DNA from: Stenopsyche tienmushanensis
Lineage: Eukaryota; Arthropoda; Insecta; Trichoptera; Stenopsychidae
Direction of reading: 5' to 3'
Assembly: GCA_008973525.1 (NCBI GenBank)
Contig: WACJ01000108.1
Span: 434,001 to 498,000 of the forward strand
Length of the DNA stretch: 64,000 nucleotides
Position 1 is the first letter of the stretch; the number at the start of each line of letters is the position of its first letter. Positions 22,146 through 32,526 of this stretch are shown piece after piece. Under the pieces are notes generated by a model, which saw nothing but the letters and a program-made list of their open reading frames with translations, made no database searches and was not told where the DNA came from. The translations under genes were made by a program, and so were the position numbers.

Positions 22146-23171
22146 ATAATTTGTTTTCAATATGCTTTCGTTTGGATTAAAAGGAAGAATCTGTTTTTGT
22201 GGCAATCCCTTATTTTTTAAAAAAAGCTTGCACCTCGGGAACCCAATACATTTCAATTAATTTAAAAAAATTAATTAACATATTTCAAGCATGGATAATC
22301 CAGACCCGGATAATCAAGAGTACACTATAATGTGTTTTCGTGTCATCGTTAAATTTGCTTGGAATATTAATTGAAACGTGATAAAACAGATGGCAAATGT
22401 AATGTTTGAGAATTTGAAAAAATAATAATATTGTATTAAAAAGAGAAGCAGAACATTGAAAATAAAGAACTGTGGAGCACTTCACGCAGCATTTGCGGGC
22501 ATACTTATCAACGGGTTAAAAATATTTACATATCAACGTCCCTCAAAGAATTTGACTGCATACCTTGGTTATTCCAAGTATACTACTCGTATAACTATAT
22601 TGAATGCTTAGATCTTTCTGCCGATGCCTTTTTCAAATGCTAAAGTTAAAATCGTTTCAAATAAATAGGAATTTTGGGAAGAAGAGGATCTATGAGTTAG
22701 TAGTGAAATTATCACTCGTTTAAATTATAATACCAATGTCAAAAATCCCTAAATATAATTATATTCAGATATAATGGCTTTGGCAAATTCAATAAGCGGG
22801 GTTGGCTTTGAGGATATTTAATATGGATTTAGAATTCTTAAATATTAGGATTACAATTTAAATTTACAGTAGGAAAATAAAATTTAGAGCCTTACAACAA
22901 CCATTGAAAGAATTTACATACATCTTATGAATACATTTAATTTTATTAATTACATAATACATAATAAAGAAATTAAACCATAGTTAATTTGGGTGTAGCT
23001 TTATTCAAATTTAAATAAGATTAAAGACCACTTTAAATGTGTACAAAGAAATGTATACGAGTTGAATCAGTTTCCAAATAATCATCATAATAAATCTTTA
23101 TCTTCAGAAGAAAATGCTTTTTAACATATTTTGAAAATAATATTAATTGTATTTTCATTTGAGATTTATTT
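22146..23171. other. Spacer between members 6 and 7
   Basis: No gene. A minus copy of the dispersed repeat lies at about 22360-22520 (ends AACGGGTTAAAAAT). About 22845-22930 matches other intergenic spacers of this array (ATTAGGATTACAATTTAAAT). Confidence 0.45.
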
Positions 23172-23965
23172 CTAATTTTTAACTTGAGCGGTACATGTAT
23201 GTCTCTTAACAGAACTGAATGAAATTTCAGCACAAAAAATGTTTCCATCTGGAGTAAAAAATTTAACTTTAAATTTATACTTTCCATATACACCTGTACG
23301 ACCAAAAATTTCTAACTGAAGTTGCCATATATCAACAATTTTACTTGTCGATCCCTGTAAATTAACATTGATAATGATAATTAAAAATTCGCATTTCATA
23401 TAAATCATTGCAATTTCATTTTGAATATACCTTTTTCAGAATACAATCCTTAAAAGATTCGAATGGGAAGAGACTTCCATATATTTTTTCAGCATTAAAT
23501 CTTTCACATACATTGTTACTCTGAATTATCAATGTTTCGTAGAATTTTTTCTTTTTAAATATGAATAATGTAGAAGATTGCTACGAAATATGAGAAATTT
23601 TATAAATATTTTCACAAATACTTCATTTTTAAAAAGTATGCTACACTCACTTTGAGTGGACCAGTGCTTTCTAAAATGGTCGTATTCATATAAAGGGTTG
23701 TTCTGTGATTTTTTTCATAAGTAAAATTGAATTGTAACATTCCCAAAACATTTTTTTTAGGTCCTCTACATATTTTTACGTCTTCCATGCACAACTCGAA
23801 TTCACCCTTTGAAACCAAAATATATTTTTATTGGAATAAAACAATTATAATATTGTCTTTATAAAATACACGTACAAAACGTTCAGCGACATTTTCAGAT
23901 AAAATATATATGTCAATAAATGACATAAACAAAATACTTATTAGTAAGCGTTTCCACTCCATCAT
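23172..23965 (-). CDS. Secreted array-family protein, member 7
   Basis: Minus-strand exons 23876-23965, 23651-23806, 23431-23580 and 23172-23354 give 192 residues. The leader is MMEWKRLLISILFMSFID. Exon 2 starts GEFELCMEDVKICRGP, exon 3 contains KKKKFYETLIIQSNNVC and AEKIYGSLFPFESFKDC, exon 4 contains VYGKYKFKVKFFTPDG with NIFC and ends TCTAQVKN. Six cysteines, intact frames and GT-AG introns. Exon 4 contains IVDIWQLQLEIFGRTG, the most diverged start of exon 4 in this subgroup. A mariner relic lies upstream, at about 24225-24780. Confidence 0.88.
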
Positions 23966-24185
23966 TATAGAAAACACTTTCTGTACTGAGAGTGATCTGA
24001 ACTATGACTCAAATAATTTGCAATCAGTTATTTTTAAATGTATTGTATATTGAATAGATAATGTAATTTTCATTAAAACATCCATTAAGTTTGACAATTA
24101 TCTTTTGTTCATTTTCAGATTTGTCAGGCTACTGAAGATAGCATTTTAATGACCAATTTTGATTATCGAAAACCATAAATTATAT
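23966..24185 (-). promoter_or_regulatory. Conserved upstream block of member 7
   Basis: Alignable with the upstream blocks of members 5, 6 and 8-10. It has TCAGT in the usual place; the GATA-type core is changed to CGATAA. Confidence 0.45.
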
Positions 24186-24224
24186 AATGACATATGAAAT
24201 ATTTCTCATCATCACTCAATAAGT

Positions 24225-24780
24225 TTATAGGATGATATATATTTGGCGCTACTATTGACGAATCCATATGATTTTTAGGAAGTACCAACCTTTAAGCTTG
24301 ATAAGTGTTATTTGCTTAATAAGTAATTCGCCGATTTTAAACGTGGCCATTCAAACACTGATGATGCTGATCTTTCTGCTCGCCTAAATTCAATTGTTCC
24401 AGAAAATACAAAAAAAAAAAACATCCACCTAATATTTTTGATCGAACGTAAATTGAAGTTGCACGGATTATCAGATAATATAAAGATATCACAAGGCAGT
24501 GTTTTCGCCGCCATTTTGCATCAACATTTTTTCAAGAGAAAACTCTAGTCGAAGTGAGTACAGCGTTTGCTCACACTCTATCAAAAATACCAACGCGTCC
24601 ACAATTCAGAGCGCTGTTTGGAGCTATTAAATCGCAATAAAAAGGTTTTTTTTCATGCTATGTATAATAATAGATGAAACATGGATCTATCAATACACTC
24701 TGGCGTTAAATCAACAGTCAGCTGAGTGGACAGCAACCGGCGAATCCATCCAAAGCGACCTCAATTACATTCAACAATAG
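24225..24780 (+). mobile_element. Mariner relic (SETMAR-like) upstream of member 7
   Basis: Pieces in order on plus with frameshifts: FADFKRGHSNTDDAERSARL (about 24330), a decayed LLTLYQKYQRVHNSERCLEL block (about 24570-24630), and IDETWIYQYTLALNQQSAEW (about 24670) carrying the first catalytic Asp. This is the order seen in SETMAR-type mariner transposases. Confidence 0.8.
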
Positions 24781-25245
24781 TATTATAAAGTCTAATTGAA
24801 TATTATAATGATCCATAATTAGAACATTCATGTGTTGTTTTTAATTATCTAAGAGAAGTTGATTTAAATACAAAATAATTGGTAGAATTGGTATTAAATA
24901 TAGACTTGGAATTCATAAATATTAGGATTAGGATTTTCATTTAGAGGTAGAAAGAAAAGCAACTTTAGAGCATTATAATAGCAAACGAAAGAATTTACAC
25001 ACATCTTAAGAATACATTGATTTTTTAAAATTGTATTTATCATAATAAACAGATTGAACAATATCTGTATTTAAAATGAAATAAGGTAAAAGACAAAATA
25101 ATACCTCTGCGAAATAAAACATATCCGAAATGAATCCGTTTCTAAATAATCGACATAATAAATCTTTACCATTAGAAGAAAATTACATTTTAAAAATATT
25201 TTGAAAATAATATTCCGTTTGATTTTTTTTTTTGGGCTTCCATTA
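24781..25245. other. Spacer between members 7 and 8
   Basis: No gene. 24780-24985 is a near copy of 20380-20600 downstream of member 6. Confidence 0.5.
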
Positions 25246-26028
25246 TTAATTGTAAGTTCTGTTACATGTATACTTTTTGACTGTACTATATATAAGTTCA
25301 GCACAAAAAATGTTTCCAGCCGGAGTAAAAAATTTAGCTATCAATTTGTATTTTCCATATAAAAATGATTGACCTATAATCTGTGATTGAAACTCCCTAA
25401 AATTGACAGTTTTAATTGTCGATCCCTGTAAATTAACATTGGCAATTATAATTAAAACTCCCATTTTATCTGAGTTATCAAAATTTCATTTTGAATATAC
25501 CTTTTTCAAAATACAATCCTTAAACGATTCGAATCCAAAGAAAGCTCCATATATTTTTTCAGCATTAAATCTATCACAAACATTATTACTTGTGATTAAC
25601 AAAAAATCGTAGAATTTCTTTTTCTTATACACCATCGTTGCAACAAATTGCTGCAAAATATATATTTTTTTATAAAAACCCAAAGTTTTCATTTTTAAGG
25701 CGTATATTAGCTTACATTGAGCGGACCAGTGTTTTCAAAAACTGTCAAGTTGATATTAAAGATTGTTCCATGACTTTTTTCATAAGTCACATTGAATTCT
25801 ATCATTCCCAAACTTTTTTTTTTAGGTCCTTTACATTGCTTAAAATCTTCAAAGCAGAATTCGAATTCACCCTTTAAAAAAATGTTTTTTTCCATGAATT
25901 GAAATAATTATAGTATTTTATTTATAAAATACACTTACAAAACGTTCAGCGACAGAATCAGATAATATATTTATGTCAATAAATGACATTAACAGAATAC
26001 TTATTAGTAAGCGTTTCAAGTCCATCAT
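25246..26028 (-). CDS. Secreted array-family protein, member 8
   Basis: Minus-strand exons 25939-26028, 25716-25871, 25501-25650 and 25246-25425 give 191 residues. The leader is MMDLKRLLISILLMSFID. Exon 2 is GEFEFCFEDFKQCKGP followed by an NVT sequon and NLTVFENTGPLN; exon 3 is very close to member 6 (QFVATMVYKKKKFYDFLL); exon 4 has FLYGKYKLIAKFFTPAG and NIFC, ending TCNRTYN. All six cysteines are present. Exons 3 and 4 are nearly the same as in member 6, whereas exon 1 and the promoter resemble members 5 and 10. Confidence 0.88.
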
Positions 26029-26245
26029 CACCAATAACATTTTATTTACTGAGCGTGATCTAAAGCGTGTCCATCAAAATAATTTGTAATCCCTTTTTTT
26101 CGAAATAAACCGATATATTGAATATTTAATGTGATTTTGATTAAAACATTCGTTAAGTTTGACAATGATCTATTATCCATTTTCATATTCGTCATGCTAC
26201 TAAAGATGGCATTGTAATAGGCAATATCTATTATCTAAAGCCATA
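26029..26245 (-). promoter_or_regulatory. Conserved upstream block of member 8
   Basis: Contains TCAGT about 25 bases before the ATG and TTTAGATAATAG (GATA-type core) about 210 bases upstream. Very similar to member 10 over the proximal 60 bases. Confidence 0.5.
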
Positions 26246-26284
26246 AATATATAATAATATATGGAATAGTTATCATCATCATTC

Positions 26285-26430
26285 AATAGTTGGCGCTACT
26301 ATTGACAAATCCATATGATTTTTAGGAAGTACCAACCTTCAAGCTTGACAAGTTTTATTCTTTTAACATGTTTTATTTGGAATCTTCTCCGACAAATTAT
26401 AGAGAAGTGGTTTGCTGATTTTAAACGGGC
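26285..26430 (+). mobile_element. Mariner N-terminal relic upstream of member 8
   Basis: Shares the TTGGCGCTACTATTGAC start with 24237 and contains the broken EKWFADFKR motif of mariner transposase at about 26400-26430. Confidence 0.55.
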
Positions 26431-27293
26431 CTATTGAATTGAATTAGAAATAGAAATACGGCATTGAACATAAAGCGCTGTGGAACACTGCACGCCACAT
26501 GTGCGTGCATACTCTCTCTGGATCGCTCGAGTATGCCTTTGTTGAGTGTATTTTATTTCTCAAATTATTTGACCCCATACTTTTATTATTCCAAGTATAT
26601 TACCCGTAAAGCTATAATATATTAAATGCTTAGATATTTTAAGGATCAAGTATTTTCATGTGGTGATTTGCCATTGTCTTTTTTACATGGTTAAATTAAA
26701 ATTATGTCAATTAAATAGAAATTTAAGAATAAGAGGATCTATGAGTAAATAATGAAATTAGCACTTTACAATTTTATTACAAATGTCATGAATCCCTAAA
26801 TACAATCGAATTCAGGTATAATTGCTTTAGCAAATTCAACAATCTTTGAGGAATTAACAACTGAAGCTATTTGAAGATTATTTACGAAAGGCACACATTT
26901 AAGATTATTATGGAACATGCCAGATTCAAAGAAAGTATTGACTTGGTAGAATTTGTATTAAATATAGACTTGGAATTCTTAAATATTACGATTAGGATTT
27001 ACATTTAGAGGTAGAAAAAAAGCAACTTTAGAGCATTATAATAGCTAAAGAAATAATTTACATACATTTCATGAATACATTTAATTTATTAACTTGTGTT
27101 AATCATAATAAAGAGATTAAGCAATAGTTAATATGTGTGTAGCTTTATTTAAAATAAAATACAATTAAAAACGACTTAATGTCTGTAAACAAAATGCATA
27201 CAAGTTGAATCCGTTTCTAAATAATCAACATAATAAATCGCTACCATCAGAAGAAAATTAGCTTTTAACAATATTTTGAATATAATTTACGGT
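26431..27293. other. Spacer between members 8 and 9
   Basis: No gene. It contains a minus fragment of the dispersed repeat (about 26450-26560) and the spacer block also seen at 20500, 24890 and 29730 (AATATAGACTTGGA-type). Confidence 0.45.
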
Positions 27294-28105
27294 TTAATTT
27301 TCTTTTAAGATTCCATTATTATTTGCTAATTGAGTGCTACATGTTTTTCTTTTGACTGAACTGTATATAATTTCAGCACAAAAGATGTTTCCAGCCGGAG
27401 TAAAAAATTTAGTTATTAATTTGTATTTTCCATACAAAAATGATTGACCTGTAACTTGTGCTTGATATTCTCTAAAATTGACACTTCTAATTGTTGATCC
27501 CTGTAAATTAACATTAATTATGATAATTAAAAAATCGCGTTTTATTTAGATCACTAAGATTTCTTGAACATACCTTTTTCAGAATACAATCCTTAAACGA
27601 TTCGAATGGGAAGAAAGTTGCATATATTTTTTCAGCATTAAATCTATTACAAACATTATTACTCTCGATTGACAAAAAATTGTGAAATTTTTTCTTCTTA
27701 TATATCATTGTTGCAGCAAATTGCTAAAATATTTATATTTTTTATAAAAGCCTACAAAAAAAATATTTTTAAGGCGTATATTAGCTTACATTGAGTGGAC
27801 CAGTGTTTTCAAAAACTGTCAAGTTTATATTAAGGATTGTTCCAATACTTTTTTCATAAGTATAATTGTATTCTATCTTTCCTAAATTTTTTTTTTTAGG
27901 TCCTTTACATAGTTTTACATCTTCAAAGCAGAATTCGAATTCACCCTTTAAAAACAAAAAATACGTTATAATGAAATGAAATAATTACAGTATTGTATTT
28001 ATAAAATACACTTACATAACGTTCAGCGACAGAATCCGATAATATATATATGTCAATAAATGACATTAATACAATACTTATCAGTATGCGATTCCAGTCC
28101 ATCAT
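27294..28105 (-). CDS. Secreted array-family protein, member 9
   Basis: Minus-strand exons 28016-28105, 27790-27945, 27574-27723 and 27294-27500 give 200 residues. The leader is MMDWNRILISIVLMSFID. Exon 2 has GEFEFCFEDVKLCKGP and an NYT sequon; exon 3 has IYKKKKFHNFLSIESNNVC; exon 4 has FLYGKYKLITKFFTPAG with NIFC and the extended tail LANNNGILKEN shared with member 6. Six cysteines, no stops. The promoter is nearly identical to that of member 6 for at least 90 bases upstream of the ATG. Confidence 0.87.
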
Positions 28106-28325
28106 CACAAAAAACACTTTATTTACTGGGCATCATCTAAATCATATCCATCAAAATAATTTGCAATCACTTATTTTGACATAAACCAATATATTGAATA
28201 AATAATGTGATTTTAATCAAAACATCCGTTAAGCTTGACAATGATCTATTGTCCATTTTCAGATTCGTCAGGCTACTGAAAATATTATTGTAATGGCCAA
28301 TGTTGATTATGTAAAGCCATAAAGT
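28106..28325 (-). promoter_or_regulatory. Conserved upstream block of member 9
   Basis: Almost identical to the member 6 block next to the ATG. The GATA-type core is changed (TTTACATAATCA). Confidence 0.45.
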
Positions 28326-28689
28326 ATATAAAAATATATGCAATATCTCAATGCATCACTCAATAAGTTCGTAGGATGATATATAGTTGGCGCAATCCGT
28401 AATTCAATTGGTTCACAAACAATTTGACCCCATACCTCGGTTATTCCAAGTAGATTTATCTAAGGATTTTCCATTGCTTTCCTTATACGGTTAAATTTAA
28501 ATTGTGTCAATTGAATAGGAATTTTAAAAAGAAGAGAGTCCACAAGTAAATAGTGAACTTATCTCTCTTTTAAATTATATTACGGGAATATCATGAATCC
28601 CTAAATATAATAGAATTCAGATACAATTTAATTGAAAAATTTAATAAAATGAGATGGCTTTAAGGATATAACAACTGAAGTCATTGCAG
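28326..28689. other. Spacer with trace of the mariner-linked block
   Basis: GATGATATATAGTTGGCGCA at about 28376 is the shared start of the mariner relic, cut off immediately after. No gene. Confidence 0.4.
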
Positions 28690-29085
28690 AATTATTGACT
28701 ATCAGGAGCTCGGACGGCTGATTCCCAACATCGAAGGGCCAAAGCCGTGCGGAAGAAGAACCATAAAGAGGTTATACACTCAATTCTTCTGTACGGAGCC
28801 CCGATATGGCATTAGTCGAAAGATTAAAGAAGCTGGCAAGGAACTATTGGCAGTGAGCGCTCAGAGTCACCACAGCATCCAGAACAGTATCTGAAGAAGC
28901 GGTGCTCGTGATCGCTGGAATCCTCCCGCTGGACCCCCAAGCAGAGAAGAGGGCCTTGGATTTCGAAGATTCCAAAAACCACAACGAGCATGACCAGAAA
29001 CTGAAGGAAGCCTGCCGCAGAGATGGGATCAGTCCAGCAAGAAAAGATGGACCCACCGACTTATCCCGGTCGTAAATCGGTAGAG
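28690..29085 (+). mobile_element. R1-clade LINE fragment
   Basis: Pieces HSILLYGAPIWH (about 28778), EAVLVIAGILPLDPQAEKRA (about 28898) and KNHNEHDQKLKEACRR match the LINE at 17045-17330 closely. Both ends are cut. Confidence 0.8.
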
Positions 29086-29200
29086 CAGTGTTTCATTACC
29101 TAGGAGGAATTACCCCTGCAGGGGTAAAACAGGTGTTCTGTGGGGTAATTTTTGGTATGGAGATAATAAAATGGCAGATCAGCGCCATCCATCAATGCGA
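29086..29200 (+). mobile_element. hAT 5' terminal fragment
   Basis: CAGTGTTTCATTACC, then GGGGTAAAACAGGTGTTCTG: the same end as the hAT at 11081. No right end nearby, so it is a fragment directly abutting the LINE piece. Confidence 0.7.
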
Positions 29201-30074
29201 AACTTAACAAAAGGGCATAAGCCATATGTAACGATCACCATGGAAGATTTCCAATGTACCCCATCTACGTGTGGTAAAGTTGGGATATGATTATTTAAAT
29301 TGGAATTTCATTTAAATAGGAGAGAATCTCTGAGTGAATCATCATTATTTTTAAATTATTTTAAAATCATTGTTGAAAATTCAATAACACATGACTTTAT
29401 TAATTGTGTGAGTATTTACTTTTTCAGATCTAAGAAGTCAGAATAAATATATATAAAATGTTGTTTTAACACATTTTTTACTTAATTAGATTAAGTGAAA
29501 AATGAAAAAAATTAAGTAAATTTTAACATAGAGTGTGGACTATAAATTATTTATTTATAACAATCAATTACATTCAACCATAGTATTAGAAAATCTAATT
29601 GAAAATTATTCTATACATATCCATAGAGTTGTGTTTTGCTTTTTCATTATCTCCTGCGTTTAGTTTGACTGAGACAAGGTGATTTGGATGCAAAATAATT
29701 GGATTGCAATATAAATAAATTGCTATTAAATATAGACTTGGAGTTCATTAGTATTAGGATTAGGATTTACATTTAGAGGCAGAAAGAAAAGCAACTTTAC
29801 AGCATTATTATTAGAGAGAATTTACACTCATCTCATGAATACATTAAATTTATTAAATTGTATTTATCATAATAAATAGTTCAAACAATAATTAATTTGA
29901 GGGTAGCTTTATTTAAATTGAAATAAGATTTACGACAACTTAAAATGTCGGCGAAGAAAATTTATATGATATGAATCCATCTTCAAATAATCAACATGAC
30001 AAATCTTTACTATCGGAGGAAAACTAGCTTTTAACAATATTTAGTTTAATTTTTTTTCGACATTCCATTCTTAT
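29201..30074. other. Spacer between members 9 and 10
   Basis: No gene. 29201-29400 matches 19985-20210, and 29580-29830 matches the spacers after members 6 and 7. Confidence 0.5.
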
Positions 30075-30846
30075 TTAAACCTTAGTGTTACATGTATACT
30101 TTTTGACCAAACTGTATATAACTTCACAGCATAAAATATTCCCAGCCGGAGTAAAAAATTTAGATATTAATTTGTATTTTCCATATAAAAATGTTGGTCC
30201 TGTAACCTGTGATTGAAATTCCCTAAAATTGACAGTTTTAATTGTCGATCCCTGTAAATTAGCATTGGAAATTATAATTTAAAACTCCCATTTTATTTAA
30301 ATCATTAAAATTTCTTTTTGAATATACCTGTTTCAGAATACAATCCTTAAACGATTCAAACGGAAAGAAAGCTCCATATATTTTTTCAGCATTAAATCTA
30401 TTACAAACATTATTATTCTCGATTGATAAAAAATCATAGAATTTTTTCTTCTTATATAACTTTGTTGCAGCCACTTGCTGCAAAATAAAATAAATTTTAT
30501 AAAAATTGACAAATGTTTCATTTTTAAGAAGTATGTTACACAGTATGTTACACCGAGTGGACCAGTTTTTTCAAAAACTGTCCAGTTGATATTAAGGATT
30601 GTTCCATGACTTTTTTCATACGTATAATTGAATTCAATCATTGCCAAATTATTATCTCTAGGTCCTTTACATTGTTTTAAATCTTCAAAGCAGAATTCGT
30701 ATTCACCCTTAAACAACAAAAAAATACTTTTAATGAAATGAAACGATTATATTATTGTATTTTTATAATACACTTACAAAACGTTCAGCGACAGAATCAG
30801 ATGACATTAACAGAATACTTATTAGTAAGCATTTCAAGTCCATCAT
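30075..30846 (-). CDS. Secreted array-family protein, member 10 (shortened signal peptide)
   Basis: Minus-strand exons 30778-30846, 30552-30707, 30328-30477 and 30075-30251 give 183 residues. Exon 1 has 23 codons: compared with member 8 an in-frame 21-base deletion removes the FIDINIL stretch, leaving MMDLKCLLISILLMSSDSVA. Exon 2 (GEYEFCFEDLKQCKGP) ends at donor GTAACA, next to a small duplicated stretch, AGTATGTTACAC, around 30530-30553. Exon 3 ends ILKQ instead of ILKK. Exon 4 has FLYGKYKLISKFFTPAG and NILCCEV, giving an extra cysteine next to Cys 5. The weak donor and short leader raise doubt about function, but all frames stay open. Confidence 0.78.
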
Positions 30847-31060
30847 CACCAATAGCTTTTTATTTACTGAGCGTGATCTAAACTGTGTCCATCAAAATAA
30901 ATGGCTAAAATTATCTCTTATATTGACATAAACCAAATTATTGAATATTTAATGTGATTTTAATCAAAACATTCGTTAAGTTTGACATTGGTCTATCATC
31001 TATTTTCAGATTCGTTATGCTACTGAAGATGTAATAGCCAATGCCAATTATCTAAAACCA
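30847..31060 (-). promoter_or_regulatory. Conserved upstream block of member 10
   Basis: TCAGT about 25 bases before the ATG and TTTAGATAATTG near 31050, as in members 5 and 8. Confidence 0.45.
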
Positions 31061-31064
31061 CTGT

Positions 31065-31240
31065 TGCGTTTTAAGCCCCTAGCCGTCTTCAGGGGTCCGC
31101 AACCATCGTCGCGGGGCGCTCCGGAGGCCGGACGCGCCCGTACGTTTCTCATTTCGACCTGAAGGGCTTCAACGAGAAGCAAAGTGGCTCCGCCCTCTGT
31201 GGCGAAGGAGCCCCGCAGCCCCGAGAAAAGTAAACTTGTG
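31065..31240. repeat. GC-rich dispersed repeat, copy 2
   Basis: A sharp GC-rich island (CGGGGCGCTCCGGAGGCCGG) whose second half is the reverse complement of about 13200-13290. A Tc1-like relic (minus, KLNKQNCQIWNDINPH) abuts it at 31240-31290. Confidence 0.6.
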
Positions 31241-31290
31241 TGGATTGATATCGTTCCAAATCTGACAATTTTGCTTGTTCAACTTGTAAA

Positions 31291-31716
31291 ATCTGGTCAT
31301 AATTTAATTGAAACGTGAAAAAGATTAAAAGGGATCGTAACTGTAGTATAAAATAAATAATAATATTGAAGGGTTATGGATCGCTTTTTGCAATATTTGA
31401 TGATATTTCGATGTTTAGGGGTGTTTTTATAGTACGCACTCAATGTGCGTGAATGCTCTTTCTTTCTTGCTTGAGTTCAATCGCATATATGCGCGATTAC
31501 TCATCAACGGGTCAACTCCAATAAAATGAATAAATTAGGTATCTATATTTATATGTATTTTAAACTCACAACAATCTGATTAAATTAAGTATAAAATGCA
31601 CAATTTTCTTGCAATAATATAGTATTTATCTTATATTCTTCAATGAATGGAATCTCAAATTACATTTATACATGAAACATATTTGAAAAATAGATGTTAA
31701 ATAAAAATGATTAATT
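31291..31716. other. Spacer with a dispersed-repeat fragment
   Basis: About 31450-31525 carries the minus form of the repeat start (GCGCGATTACTCATCAACGG). No gene. Confidence 0.4.
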
Positions 31717-32526
31717 TTAATCGTGCACACCTTCAATCATCTTTTTACATGGTGTACCTTTTTTGCTCATTCTGTAATCAAATTCGAAGCAACCAATGTT
31801 TCCTATGTTTGTGTAATATGCTGCAGCAAATCTAAAATCGCCATAGAAGAAATTTTTTCCGATCATATTATTTGCCATTTGATTGATATCCATTTTATAG
31901 ACGATATTTCCCTGAAGAGTTTGAATAGATATTTTAAAAAATGCAATACATTAAATATTCATACATTTTAAATCGTTCATACAAACCATGCTTATTGTAC
32001 AGTTCTTAATAGATGAAAACTTAAAAAGGTTTCCGATGACGTACTTCAGATTTAATTTATTCTGACATGAATTATCTGAATTGTAATTTATTACACTCTC
32101 CCACTTCCCCTTTTTCATTCTCAATATCTGCGCCCTTTGCTAAAAAAAAAAAATTATACTCAAATATAATTAAATATACATTTTAAAACAGTTGATAATT
32201 GACTCACCTTTAAATTACCACCATCCTTAAAAATGGATACATTGAGTACAACAACTGATGAAAGTTCATCTTGATTTACTAATATATCTATACTGCCAAT
32301 ACTTTCTTTCAGAAGTCCAGCACATGATTGAAACTGTAGTATACAGATGAAATACTCTCCCTGGATATTTTACACAAATAAATTAGGAAGAACAACAATT
32401 ATTTAAAAGACATATCCAATATATTCTAACATAAAGTTCGGATCTCTTCTTTTGCTTAGACTGCTCCGATGAACCTTTCGTTATGATCATCAATAATATA
32501 AACAAGCCCAACAGTTTTGTTTCCAT
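31717..32526 (-). CDS. Secreted array-family protein, member 11 (diverged)
   Basis: Minus-strand exons 32431-32526, 32208-32360, 31987-32139 and 31717-31911 give 198 residues. The leader is METKLLGLFILLMIITKGSS followed by a basic patch (KQKKR). Exon 2 starts GEYFIC with Cys 2 in FQSC; exon 3 has MKKGKWESVINY and NSCQNK; exon 4 has FFYGDFRFAAAYYTN, IGNIGC and ends TPCKKMIEGVHD. Six cysteines at family spacing. It has diverged strongly from members 5-10 and groups with members 13 and 19 by the [YF]-T-[NS]-x-G-[NS]-I-[GS]-C motif. Donors are GTTAGA, GTGAGT and GTTTGT. Confidence 0.8.
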
